Assembly (NCBI GenBank): GCA_900771325.1
Contig: CAAGNN010000004.1
Coordinates: forward strand, 1-39,669
Length of the DNA stretch: 39,669 bases
Origin: Kiritimatiellia bacterium
GTDB taxonomy: Bacteria; Verrucomicrobiota; Kiritimatiellia; RFP12; DVOR01
Reading direction: 5' to 3'
A program made the translations under genes and the position numbers. Positions 29,521 through 37,403 of the stretch are shown here, one piece after another; within the stretch, counting starts at the first letter, position 1; the number at the start of each line of letters is the position of its first letter. The notes beneath the pieces are model-generated. The model ran no database searches and was not told where the DNA came from. It was given only the letters and a program-made list of their open reading frames with translations.

Positions 29521-30498
29521 TTACAACATCCACGGTTCGTAGACTTCGCGGGGGAGCGGGGTGACGGTGATGTCGCGCTTACCTGCGGGGGAGATAATCT
29601 TGACTACGATGTCCGTAAGGGTGCCCTTGTCGCCGTAGTTGGCGATGATGGCGGCGGCGCGGAGGAGGTCGGCCTCGTTGATGGGGCCGAGGACGGCGGC
29701 GGTGGGGCCGGGGATGTTGACGGTGTGGAGGATGGTACGGCCCTGGGCGGTGAGGGCCTTGAGGGCTTGGTTGTCGGCGCGGTTTCGGCCCACGATGATG
29801 CGCCCGCCCTCGGGGAGGCGGAACTGGCGCGAGAAGACCAGCAGCTCGACATCTTCGCGGGGCGGGATGCCGTCGGTGTGGTCATAGAGGTCGCGCAACT
29901 TGCGGCAGAAGCCCTTCTCGGTGAGGCGGCAACCGCCGGCGGGGGAGGGATATTCCACGAGGCCAAAGTGCTGGGCCAGGGCCATCTGCGCCTGACGCTG
30001 GCGGCCCTGGATATCCAGGAGGCGCGCGCGGTCCACGCGGCCATCCTCTTCGGGCAGGGTGGGGGTGAGGAGCTGAGCCGAGAGCGGGCGCAGGAGTAGG
30101 CCCTTGAGGCCGGAGCTCTCGGCCACGGTCTCGAGGCTCTTGCGGTTCTGGGACATCGGGCGCTGGTTGAGCACTTCGCCGGTGGAGACGAAGTCGAAGC
30201 CCCACTCGCGCATCAACTCGCCCGCGCGGCGGATCATCGCGGCGTGGCAGTCGATGCACGGGTTCATCGCCCCGCCAAAGCCGTGCGGCGGGTGGCGGAC
30301 TAGCGCGAGGATCTCGTCGGTGAAGTCGACGGTGTGCAGGGGGACCTTGAGCTGCGCGGCGGCCTTCTCGGCGGCCTTCGTGCCGAAGAAGGGGCTCTTG
30401 AAGACAACGCCCTCCATGTGCACGCCCTGGTCGCGCAGAACGCAGATGGCGAGCATCGAGTCGAGCCCGCCGGAGAGCAACGAAAGACCCTTGGTCAT
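29521..30498 (-). CDS. ThiI/MnmA-like PP-loop protein, putative tRNA sulfurtransferase
   Basis: 325 residues. The PP-loop SGGLDS (residues 9-14) binds ATP for adenylation. NPCIDCHAAMIRRAG near residue 80 and STGEVLNQRPMSQN are the paired motifs of ThiI-AANH-type proteins. RPLSAQLLTPTLPEEDG and PSPAGGCRLTEKGF (Cys) follow. The C-terminal 100 residues (FRLPEGGRIIVGRNRADNQAL onward) resemble the NFACT-R/DUF814 RNA-binding domain. The THUMP domain of true ThiI is absent. tRNA thiolation is likely; the modified position is unknown. ATG at 30498 with GGGAGAAG upstream. A terminator separates it from leuS; GATAAT (30523-30528, minus) may be its own -10. Confidence 0.8.
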   Translation of the reverse strand: MTKGLSLLSGGLDSMLAICVLRDQGVHMEGVVFKSPFFGTKAAEKAAAQLKVPLHTVDFTDEILALVRHPPHGFGGAMNPCIDCHAAMIRRAGELMREWGFDFVSTGEVLNQRPMSQNRKSLETVAESSGLKGLLLRPLSAQLLTPTLPEEDGRVDRARLLDIQGRQRQAQMALAQHFGLVEYPSPAGGCRLTEKGFCRKLRDLYDHTDGIPPREDVELLVFSRQFRLPEGGRIIVGRNRADNQALKALTAQGRTILHTVNIPGPTAAVLGPINEADLLRAAAIIANYGDKGTLTDIVVKIISPAGKRDITVTPLPREVYEPWML

Positions 30499-30540
30499 AG
30501 GAACTTCTCCCAGTTGGTAGCGATTATCCCGCCGCGCGGG

Positions 30541-30573
30541 TAAAAAAGGGGGCCGGCACGCCGGTGCCGGCCC
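30541..30573 (-). terminator. Terminator of leuS
   Basis: On the minus strand a perfect 10-bp stem (30564-30573 with 30550-30559) is followed by CCTTTTTTA. It lies 11 bp beyond the leuS stop. Confidence 0.93.
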
Positions 30574-30583
30574 TTCGGGGACC

Positions 30584-33097
30584 TTACTTGGCCACCACGT
30601 TGACGAGCTTGCCGGGGACGACGATGACCTTGGCGATCGTCTGGCCCTCGGTGAAGCGCTTGACCTCCTCGGAGGCGCGGGCGGCGGCCTCGAGTTCCTC
30701 GCGCGAGAGGCCGGCGGGGAGGGTGAGCTTGCCGCGCATCTTGCCGTTGACCTGGAGGATGATCTGGATGGCGTCTTCCTTCAACGCCTCGGGGTTGACT
30801 TTGGGCCAGCCGGCGTTCATCACGCCCTCGGGCTTGCAGCCGAACTCGGCCCAAATCTCCTCGGCGATGTGCGGGGTGATGGGGGCCATCATCCGGGCGA
30901 TGGTAACGACCGTCTCGCGCAGGAGGGCCTTGGCGGCGGCGGAGGAGTCCGGGCCGATCTTGGCCTTGTCGGCGGTGTTCATCAGCTCCATCAGCTGGGC
31001 GATGGCGGTGTTGAAGCGGAAGCCGTGCTCGATGGAGTCGGTCACGCTCTGCAGGGTCTGGTGGAGCTTGCGCCAGAGGTCGCGCTCGGCGGGGGTGAGG
31101 GCCGCGCCGTCGACGGGCGTCTCTTCGGCCGGGACGATGGCCTTGGCATCGTAGGCCTTCTTCCAGAGGCGGCAGAGGAAGCGGTAGGGGCCCTGAATGG
31201 AGGCGTCCTGCCACTCGGCGTCGAGCTCGGGCGGGCCGATGAAGAGGGTGTAGAGGCGGACGGTGTCGGCGCCATAGTCGCGGATGAGGTCATCGGGGGA
31301 GACGACGTTGCCGACGGACTTGGACATCTTGTAGAGCTTGCCGTCCTTCTCGGAGCGCTTGCAAATCATCCCCTGGGTGAAGAGGGCCTTGAAGGGCTCG
31401 ACGCAATCGAGGGCGCCGGCATCGTTGAGGATTTTGACGACGAAGCGCGAGTAGAGGAGGTGGAGCACGGCGTGCTCAACGCCGCCGATGTACTGATCCA
31501 CCGGCATCCACTTGTCCACCAGGGCCTTGTCGAAGGGGGCGTTCTCGTTGCGCGCGTCGATGTAGCGCAGGAAGTACCAGCACGAGCAGAGCCATTGGGC
31601 GAGGGTATCGGTCTCGCGCTTGGCCGGGGCACCGCACTTGGGGCAGGTGGTGTTGATGAAGCCTTCGTGGCGGGCGAGGGGGTTGCCCTGGTCGCTCTTG
31701 AAGTCCACGTCATCGGGCAGGCGCACGGGGAGCTGATCCTCGGGCACCGGCACCGCGCCGCAGTGCGGGCAGTGGACAATCGGGATGGGCGCGCCCCAGT
31801 AGCGCTGGCGGGCCACATTCCAATCGCGGATACGGAAGTTGGTGGTGGCCTCGGCAAAGCCCTCCTTTGCGCCGAACTCGATAATCGCCTTGAGGGCCTG
31901 GCGGTTGGGCTGGCCATCGAAGGGACCGGAGGCCACGAGCGTGCCGTCCTCGACGTAGGCCGCGGTCATCGTCTCGAGCGAGAGGCTCTTCTCGGGGTTC
32001 TGGATGACGATCTTCTTGGCGATGCCGTACTTGGTGGCGAAGTCCCAGTCACGCTGGTCGTGGGTGGGGACGGCCATCACGATGCCGGTGCCCGAATCGG
32101 AGACCACATAGTTCGTCACCCACAGCTCGATGTCCTGGTCGCCATTATAGGGGTTGGTGACGTGGAAGCCGGTGAAGACGCCCTCCTTGGCCAGCGCGTC
32201 GGAGAAGCGCTCGGCGGCGGGGATGTTGGCGAGCTTTTCGGTAAAGGCCTTGACCTCGGCCTCCTTTGCCGTCCCGGGCAGCAACTTCTTCAAGAGCGGA
32301 TGATCCGGGGCGATGGCCATAAAGGTGACGCCGAAGATGGTGTCGGGGCGAGTGGTGTAGACCGGGCAATCGTCGCCCGTCTCCGTCACCTTGAAGTGCA
32401 CCTTCGCGCCCTGCGACTTGCCAATCCAGTTCGCCTGCATCTGGCGGACCTTCTCCGGCCAGCCCTCGAGCAGGTCAAGATCCTTGAGCAGGCGGTCGGC
32501 GTAGGCCGTAATGCGGAAGAACCACTGCTTGAGGTTCTTCTTCTCCACCGGGCGGCCGCAACGGACGCAGTGACCATCGGCCGTCACCTCCTCGTTAGCC
32601 AGGTTGGTGCAGAGCGGGCACCAGTTCACCGGCGCCTCCTTCTGATAGGCCACGCCCAACTTGTAGGCCTGCAGGAAGACCCACTGCGTCCACTTATAGT
32701 AATCGGGATGGCAGGTGGCAATCTCGCGCTCCCAGTCGTAGCCAACGCCCCAGCTGCGCACCTGGCGCTTCATCTCCTGAATATTCTCAATTGTCCACTT
32801 GTGCGGGTGGACGTGGAACTTCTTGGCCGCGTTCTCCGCCGGCAGACCGAAGGAGTCCCACCCCATCGGCGAGAGGACGTTGTAGCCGAGCATCTTCTTG
32901 TAGCGCGTGATGACATCGCCCATAATGTAGTTGCGCCCGTGGCCCACGTGCATGTGGCCGCTGGGGTAGGGGAACATCGTCAGACAATAGAACTTGGGCT
33001 TGCTCTCATCGTGCGCATCGCACCGGAAGGTGCCGTGCTCGTCCCAATACTTCTGCCACTTCGGTTCAATCGCGTTAAACGGATACTTTTCTTCCAT
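30584..33097 (-). CDS. leuS: Leucyl-tRNA synthetase
   Basis: Charges tRNA-Leu; 837 residues, normal for the bacterial enzyme. The class I signatures are HVGH (in PYPSGHMHVGHGRN) and KMSKS (LYKMSKSVGNVV). The CP1 editing domain has TTRPDTIFGVTFMAIAPDHPL and the catalytic DQRDWDFA region. Zinc-binding Cys pairs (CPLC, CVRC; CPHC, CPKC) are present. The ATG at 33097 has GAAGGACGAG upstream. Codons further upstream are open only because of GC content and are not part of the gene. Confidence 0.96.
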   Translation of the reverse strand: MEEKYPFNAIEPKWQKYWDEHGTFRCDAHDESKPKFYCLTMFPYPSGHMHVGHGRNYIMGDVITRYKKMLGYNVLSPMGWDSFGLPAENAAKKFHVHPHKWTIENIQEMKRQVRSWGVGYDWEREIATCHPDYYKWTQWVFLQAYKLGVAYQKEAPVNWCPLCTNLANEEVTADGHCVRCGRPVEKKNLKQWFFRITAYADRLLKDLDLLEGWPEKVRQMQANWIGKSQGAKVHFKVTETGDDCPVYTTRPDTIFGVTFMAIAPDHPLLKKLLPGTAKEAEVKAFTEKLANIPAAERFSDALAKEGVFTGFHVTNPYNGDQDIELWVTNYVVSDSGTGIVMAVPTHDQRDWDFATKYGIAKKIVIQNPEKSLSLETMTAAYVEDGTLVASGPFDGQPNRQALKAIIEFGAKEGFAEATTNFRIRDWNVARQRYWGAPIPIVHCPHCGAVPVPEDQLPVRLPDDVDFKSDQGNPLARHEGFINTTCPKCGAPAKRETDTLAQWLCSCWYFLRYIDARNENAPFDKALVDKWMPVDQYIGGVEHAVLHLLYSRFVVKILNDAGALDCVEPFKALFTQGMICKRSEKDGKLYKMSKSVGNVVSPDDLIRDYGADTVRLYTLFIGPPELDAEWQDASIQGPYRFLCRLWKKAYDAKAIVPAEETPVDGAALTPAERDLWRKLHQTLQSVTDSIEHGFRFNTAIAQLMELMNTADKAKIGPDSSAAAKALLRETVVTIARMMAPITPHIAEEIWAEFGCKPEGVMNAGWPKVNPEALKEDAIQIILQVNGKMRGKLTLPAGLSREELEAAARASEEVKRFTEGQTIAKVIVVPGKLVNVVAK

Positions 33098-33128
33098 AAG
33101 GCTCGTCCTTCGTTGAAAACAGCCGCAT

Positions 33129-33134
33129 AGTCTA
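33129..33134 (-). promoter_or_regulatory. -10 box of leuS
   Basis: TAGACT on the minus strand, about 32 bp before the ATG; followed by ATGCGG as in other -10 regions here. Confidence 0.5.
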
Positions 33135-33164
33135 TCACAACCCGCGCGCGCGTGCTTGCGTGGC

Positions 33165-33215
33165 GGCTCGCGGAGCGAGCCAGCGGACAGCCGACAGCGG
33201 ACAGCGGACAGCCGC
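33165..33215. repeat. Hairpin followed by a 7-bp tandem repeat upstream of leuS
   Basis: The hairpin GGCTCGC-GGA-GCGAGCC (33165-33181) runs straight into five 7-bp units (CAGCGGA, CAGCCGA, CAGCGGA, CAGCGGA, CAGCCGC; 33181-33215). The hairpin arm is the same GGCTCGC as at 29402. Confidence 0.88.
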
Positions 33216-33249
33216 GTTCCGCGACGGAGAGGCTGGAGGTAGAATTGCA

Positions 33250-33375
33250 CCCGGGCCGGGCCTCAGGCGCATCCGCCCCGGGTTGAAGGTGGACCCGCCC
33301 CGGGTTAACCTCCGACCCGCCCCGGGTTGACCCCCGACCCGCCCCGGGTTGACCTCCGACCCGCCCCGGGTTGAC
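33250..33375. repeat. 22-bp-period GC-rich array 4
   Basis: Cores at 33250 (degenerate, CCCGGGCCGGG), 33272, 33294, 33316, 33338 and 33360, exactly 22 bp apart. It fills most of the space between leuS and the acyltransferase stop; no gene is seen in 33135-33422. Confidence 0.92.
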
Positions 33376-33376
33376 C

Positions 33377-33397
33377 TCGAGGTAGGCCCTACCTCGA
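33377..33397 (-). terminator. Palindrome beyond the acyltransferase stop, possible terminator
   Basis: TCGAGGTAGG-C-CCTACCTCGA, a 21-bp near-perfect palindrome at the end of array 4 and 26 bp after the minus-strand stop. No T-tract, so its role as terminator is uncertain. Confidence 0.4.
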
Positions 33398-33422
33398 AAT
33401 GACCTAGGCGCGGGGGCGGGAA

Positions 33423-34475
33423 TTAGTTTTCGCCGACGAGGCGGGTGTAGGTGGCATCGAGGCGTTGGAGGAGGGGCTTCCAGAGACGCTGGGTGAGGGA
33501 GAGGATGGCGCGGCGGGGGAGATCAATTGCGAGGCAGAGGGCGAAGATGGGGAGTGTGGCCAGGGGGTAGGCGATAAGGCGCGGGCAGTGGAGGAGGCCC
33601 ATCACGGCTTGTTCGAGGGGCTCAAAGTAGGGGAGGATGACGCGGTTGCAGTGGAGGAGGTAGACGGCGAACATCGAGGGGCCGAGCCAGAGGGCCACGC
33701 GGCCGACCCAGTCCGGCCAGGGGATGCGGCGGAAGAGGAGGAAGCAGCAGCCCGAGAGGAGAGCGGCCACCGGCGAAGCGTAGTTGTAGAAGCCGCCGAT
33801 GGAGAGGAGCATGAGCACGCCGATGGCCACGTAGAGGCGCGTGCCGGTGAGGAAGCGGTCCCAATCGCCTAGTCGCCAGAGGCGGGCGAGGATATAGATG
33901 CCAAAGAGGGTGAGGCCAGTGTAGGAACCGACACCGGCGGTCTGCGGGAAGAGGCCGCCGATGTGCGGAATGGATTGGGCAAAGGCCCAGCCAAAGGTGA
34001 TGGCTAGGGGCGGCAAGAGAACGGACAGTCGCTTGGCGGGCGGGACCCAGGCGAGGACGGCATCGACCAGGGGGGCGAGGAGGAGCAGGAGGGCGTAAGC
34101 ATTGAGGAACCAGGGGCCAACGAGTAGGCCGCGCAGGAGTTTGAGGGTGGCGCGGTCGAGAGCCACGGGGTAGGAGCCGCTTAGCCAGCCGATGGTGAAG
34201 ATGAGCGTGCCGCAGAAGAGGGCGAGTGCGTAGAGGCGGACGAACTTGGAGGGGCGGAAGGAGAGACCATACCAGCCGCTGAGGAAGGCGAAGCCGTCGA
34301 CGCACGAGTGGAGAAGCCGCCAGGGCCAAAGGGCGCGGTCGCCGGCGCTGAAGGTGATGCTATGGAGAAGGCAGATGCCGAACATTAGGGCCACGCGATA
34401 GACTTCCGGCGCGGCCTGGCGCGGCTTGGCTAGGGTGTTAAACGGGGGGGGGGCAGAAGTAGGTGCAGGTTTCAT
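33423..34475 (-). CDS. Membrane acyltransferase (acyltransferase-3/OafA-like) with a C10 tract at codons 8-11
   Basis: 350 residues with about ten membrane segments (for example VYRVALMFGICLLHSITF, PWFLNAYALLLLLAPLVDAVLAW, LFGIYILARLW). The layout fits acyltransferase family 3, which O-acetylates surface sugars or peptidoglycan-linked polymers; the RxxAxxxV-type start is weak here, so the assignment is moderate. The coding strand has ten consecutive C at 34444-34453, inside MKPAPTSAPPPFNTL. A change of one base shifts the frame within the first 12 codons, the arrangement of phase-variable genes. The ATG at 34475 is 11 bp after the dedA stop with no clear ribosome site, so expression probably depends on dedA translation. 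Confidence 0.75.
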   Translation of the reverse strand: MKPAPTSAPPPFNTLAKPRQAAPEVYRVALMFGICLLHSITFSAGDRALWPWRLLHSCVDGFAFLSGWYGLSFRPSKFVRLYALALFCGTLIFTIGWLSGSYPVALDRATLKLLRGLLVGPWFLNAYALLLLLAPLVDAVLAWVPPAKRLSVLLPPLAITFGWAFAQSIPHIGGLFPQTAGVGSYTGLTLFGIYILARLWRLGDWDRFLTGTRLYVAIGVLMLLSIGGFYNYASPVAALLSGCCFLLFRRIPWPDWVGRVALWLGPSMFAVYLLHCNRVILPYFEPLEQAVMGLLHCPRLIAYPLATLPIFALCLAIDLPRRAILSLTQRLWKPLLQRLDATYTRLVGEN

Positions 34476-34486
34476 AGCGGCGTGGG

Positions 34487-35143
34487 TTACTTTTGGGTGT
34501 TGTGGGAGGAGAGGTGGTTCATCACGGCGCGGGCGATAAAGTATTGGGCGAGGATGAAGGCGGCGAAGAAGGCGCCGATGATGGCGAGGACGAGGAGGGG
34601 GTGGTGTTGCCAGAGGCCTTTGAGCCAGGCGATGAGCGGGGCGTAGCACTTGGGCATAAAGAAGGTGATGATGGTGCTCTGGAAGAGGCAAGAGAGGGCG
34701 GAGAAGAGGGTGTATTGGCCGAAGTGGACGCGGAGCATCCCGGCGGCGAGGAGGGCGGGGGTGCGGATGCCGGGGGTGAAGCGGATGATGAAGAGGGTCT
34801 TGCCGAGGTGGCGGTCGAAGAAGTGCCCGCAGGCCTCTATTTGGTCTTGGTGTTTGCGGACCCAGCGGATTTTGGCGACGTAGCGCATCGCAAAGCGCAC
34901 GGGCAGGTACATTAGGATATCGCCGACGAAGACGCCCCAGAAGGTGCTCTGCAGGGCAGTCATCCAGCCGAGGATGCCTTCGGAGAGGAGGGGCGGGACA
35001 ATGGTCCAGCAGACGACGTTCTCGAAGAAGAAGGTGGCCACGGCAGTGAACCAACCCTGGAGCCAGGGGTGCTCGGCGGAGGCGAGGATGGCATCGGTGA
35101 GGGCCGAGAGGTCGATGGGGGCCATTGAGAGGAGGGGGGTCAC
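34487..35143 (-). CDS. DedA-family membrane protein
   Basis: 218 residues from a GTG at 35143, chosen because GGAGG lies 8 bp upstream inside ftsI and GTG overlaps the ftsI stop (GTGA). DedA marks are an N-terminal re-entrant region (ENVVCWTIVPPLLSEGILG), GDILMYLPVRFAMRY, the FDRHLGKTLFIIRFTPGIRTPALLAAGM block with conserved Arg and Pro, and membrane helices to the end. DedA proteins flip or recycle lipids such as undecaprenyl phosphate and are needed for envelope growth, which fits its place behind ftsI. An in-frame ATG at 35125 lacks a ribosome site. Confidence 0.88.
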   Translation of the reverse strand: MTPLLSMAPIDLSALTDAILASAEHPWLQGWFTAVATFFFENVVCWTIVPPLLSEGILGWMTALQSTFWGVFVGDILMYLPVRFAMRYVAKIRWVRKHQDQIEACGHFFDRHLGKTLFIIRFTPGIRTPALLAAGMLRVHFGQYTLFSALSCLFQSTIITFFMPKCYAPLIAWLKGLWQHHPLLVLAIIGAFFAAFILAQYFIARAVMNHLSSHNTQK

Positions 35144-36963
35144 GGGGTGTCCTCCGGGAGGGGTTTATCGGCAGGCAGGCCAAGGTAGTGGCCGATTTCT
35201 TCGGCGACGGCGGCGAAGGTGGGGGCGGCGACGAAGCCGCCTTCTCGGTTGCCGCCTTGGGGGCGCTCGATGGTGACGAGGATGACGAGCTCGGGGGCGG
35301 TGGCGGGGTAGATGCCGATGAAGGTGGCGTTGAAGTCGGTGCGGTTGTAGTGGCCGTTGACGGGGATTTGGCCGGTGCCGGTCTTGCCGGCGACGGTGTA
35401 GGAGCGGAGTTTGGCGCGGCGGGCGGTGCCGTGCTGCTTGGGGTCTGTGATGCCGCTCATCATCTCCATTACGCTGGCGCAGACTTTGGGGGAGAGGGGC
35501 TGGCCGACGACTTCGGGGGTGTTTTGGCGGATGACTTCGCCTTCGTGGGTGCGCAGTTCGCGGAAGATGGTCGGGCGCATGCGCACGCCGCCGTTGGCGA
35601 TGGTGGCGTAGGCGCTGACGAGCTGAATGGCGGTGACGGCGATGCCTTGGCCCAGGGGGATGCGGGTGGGGGAGAGCTTGCTCCACTTGGAGTAGTGCGG
35701 GAGGATGCCGGCTTGCTCGCCGACGAGTTCGATCCCGGTCTTTTCGCCAAAGCCGAGGGCGCGGAAGGCGCGCCAGAGGAACTCGTATTCGTGCTTGATG
35801 CCGAGCTTGGGCTGGGGCTCGGCCAGGCGCAGACCGATCATCGCGGTGCCGATGTTGGAGGATTGGAGGATGATTTCGCGGGCGTGGAGGATGCCGGTGG
35901 CGTGGTCGCGCAGCGGCTTGCCGGCGTAGTACCAGATGCGCTTGGTGCCCACGTCGAAGGGGGTGCGCTCGGTGATGAGGCCGTAGTTGAGGGCCATTGC
36001 GATGGTCAGCGGTTTCATCACCGACCCGGGCTCGTAGTTGCGCGCGATGGCGATGTTCTGCCACTCGCTGGCGTTGAAGGAGCGGTACTCGGCGGGATTG
36101 AAGCACGGCAGGGTGGCCATCCCCAAAATCTCGCCGCTCTTGATGTGCTGGACCACGACGATGCCGGACTTGGCCTGGAAGTCCTCGAGGGTCTTGGCGA
36201 GCGCCTTCTCGATGATGTACTGGATGTTGTTGTCGATGGTCAGGACCACGTCGTGGCCGTGCTCGGCCTTCTTTTCGCTGATGCGGCGGGTGCGGATCTC
36301 GCGGGCCCGGTTGTCGCGCACCGAGACGACCTCCCCGTTCTGCCCGCGCAGGAGCTCGTCGAAGCGCTGCTCAATGCCGTAGATGCCGTTGTTGTCCTTG
36401 TCAATGAAGCCGATGACGTGGCTGAGGCGCGCGCCGTTGGGGTAGGAGCGAATGGGGCGCAGGTCGCGGAAGTTGATGCCGGCAATGCGGTTGCTCGGCG
36501 CCACGCTCCGGGCCGAGCGCTCGCGCAGTTCGGTCAAGATGGCCTCATCGGCCACCTCGCAGACCTTCACGCTGCTGCGCTTGAGGCCATTGATGATGTG
36601 CTCGCCGGTAAATGCGTCGACCATCTTCTCCTGGCTGACCCCCAGCAGCTTGGCCAGCTCCAGGGGCAACTCGGCCACGCGCTCGGGCGGCAGGAGCTTG
36701 AGCTTCACATCCTTCTGGTCCACGTAGATGTCGCGCCCGGCAATGGTCTCGGCCAGGACGTTGCCATTGCGGTCCAAAATCCGCCCGCGCAGGCCGGGCA
36801 GGGTGAATTTGGTCTCGTAGTCCGGTGCCTCGTAGCCCGGCTCGCGCGGGTCAAGGATATGGAGCTTGAAGAGCTTGGCGAAGATGAGGCCAAAGAAAAG
36901 CACCATGGCGCCCAAGATGAGCGCCATCCATCGCCGGGCATACTGCAACTCGCTGCGATCCAT
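35140..36963 (-). CDS. ftsI: Division-specific peptidoglycan transpeptidase (FtsI/PBP3)
   Basis: 607-residue class B penicillin-binding protein. One N-terminal membrane helix (MALILGAMVLFFGLIFAKLF, from residue 13), a dimerisation domain starting at LRGRILDRNGNVLA, and a transpeptidase domain with SVMK (active-site Ser), SSN and KTGTG motifs in order. It cross-links septal peptidoglycan. It follows the ftsL-like gene by 25 bp, the normal order mraZ-rsmH-ftsL-ftsI. The next gene is dedA and not murE. A PASTA domain is absent. Confidence 0.93.
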   Translation of the reverse strand: MDRSELQYARRWMALILGAMVLFFGLIFAKLFKLHILDPREPGYEAPDYETKFTLPGLRGRILDRNGNVLAETIAGRDIYVDQKDVKLKLLPPERVAELPLELAKLLGVSQEKMVDAFTGEHIINGLKRSSVKVCEVADEAILTELRERSARSVAPSNRIAGINFRDLRPIRSYPNGARLSHVIGFIDKDNNGIYGIEQRFDELLRGQNGEVVSVRDNRAREIRTRRISEKKAEHGHDVVLTIDNNIQYIIEKALAKTLEDFQAKSGIVVVQHIKSGEILGMATLPCFNPAEYRSFNASEWQNIAIARNYEPGSVMKPLTIAMALNYGLITERTPFDVGTKRIWYYAGKPLRDHATGILHAREIILQSSNIGTAMIGLRLAEPQPKLGIKHEYEFLWRAFRALGFGEKTGIELVGEQAGILPHYSKWSKLSPTRIPLGQGIAVTAIQLVSAYATIANGGVRMRPTIFRELRTHEGEVIRQNTPEVVGQPLSPKVCASVMEMMSGITDPKQHGTARRAKLRSYTVAGKTGTGQIPVNGHYNRTDFNATFIGIYPATAPELVILVTIERPQGGNREGGFVAAPTFAAVAEEIGHYLGLPADKPLPEDTP

Positions 36964-36988
36964 TCAGCCTCCGCGCGGACGCTGCGCT

Positions 36989-37399
36989 TCAGCGGCGGCT
37001 CCGGGCCTGGGCGCGGTCGCCCGTCTGCTGGCGCTCTTGCTTGGCCAGCTCGAGGGCGCGGTAGACCGGGCGGGCGAGGCGCATTTGGCCGTTGGGGAGC
37101 ACCGTGGCGGTGCGCTCGGGCGGGGCGTAGGCCAAGCGCAGCCCGCGCGAAGCCATTGCCTCATCCAACCGCCGCGGCTCGGCGAGTTGGTTCCACTCAG
37201 CTTCCTGCCGGCGGCGCGTCTCGCTCAGCGCGCGCTTCTCGCGCTCCAGCAGGCGGATTTGCGAGCCCACCTGGTCGCCATGCATCAAAAGCAGGGAGTA
37301 GACAATCCAGGGCGCGACGATGAACGCAATCAACGTCGCCAATCCCAAGGTCGCCGCCTTCATCCGAAAGGTCTTGCACCGTCTGTTTCGCTTTGCCAT
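36989..37399 (-). CDS. ftsL: FtsL-like cell division protein
   Basis: 136 residues: a basic N-terminus (MAKRNRRCKTFR), one membrane helix (about residues 14-40, LGLATLIAFIVAPWIVYSLLL) and a helical heptad-like part (GSQIRLLEREKRALSETRRRQEAEWNQL). This is the FtsL layout. FtsL sequences are poorly conserved, so the call rests on topology and on position between rsmH and ftsI. The ATG at 37399 is 4 bp after the rsmH stop, so translation is coupled. The tail (KQERQQTGDRAQARSRR) is longer than usual. Confidence 0.75.
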   Translation of the reverse strand: MAKRNRRCKTFRMKAATLGLATLIAFIVAPWIVYSLLLMHGDQVGSQIRLLEREKRALSETRRRQEAEWNQLAEPRRLDEAMASRGLRLAYAPPERTATVLPNGQMRLARPVYRALELAKQERQQTGDRAQARSRR

Positions 37400-37403
37400 A
37401 GCC

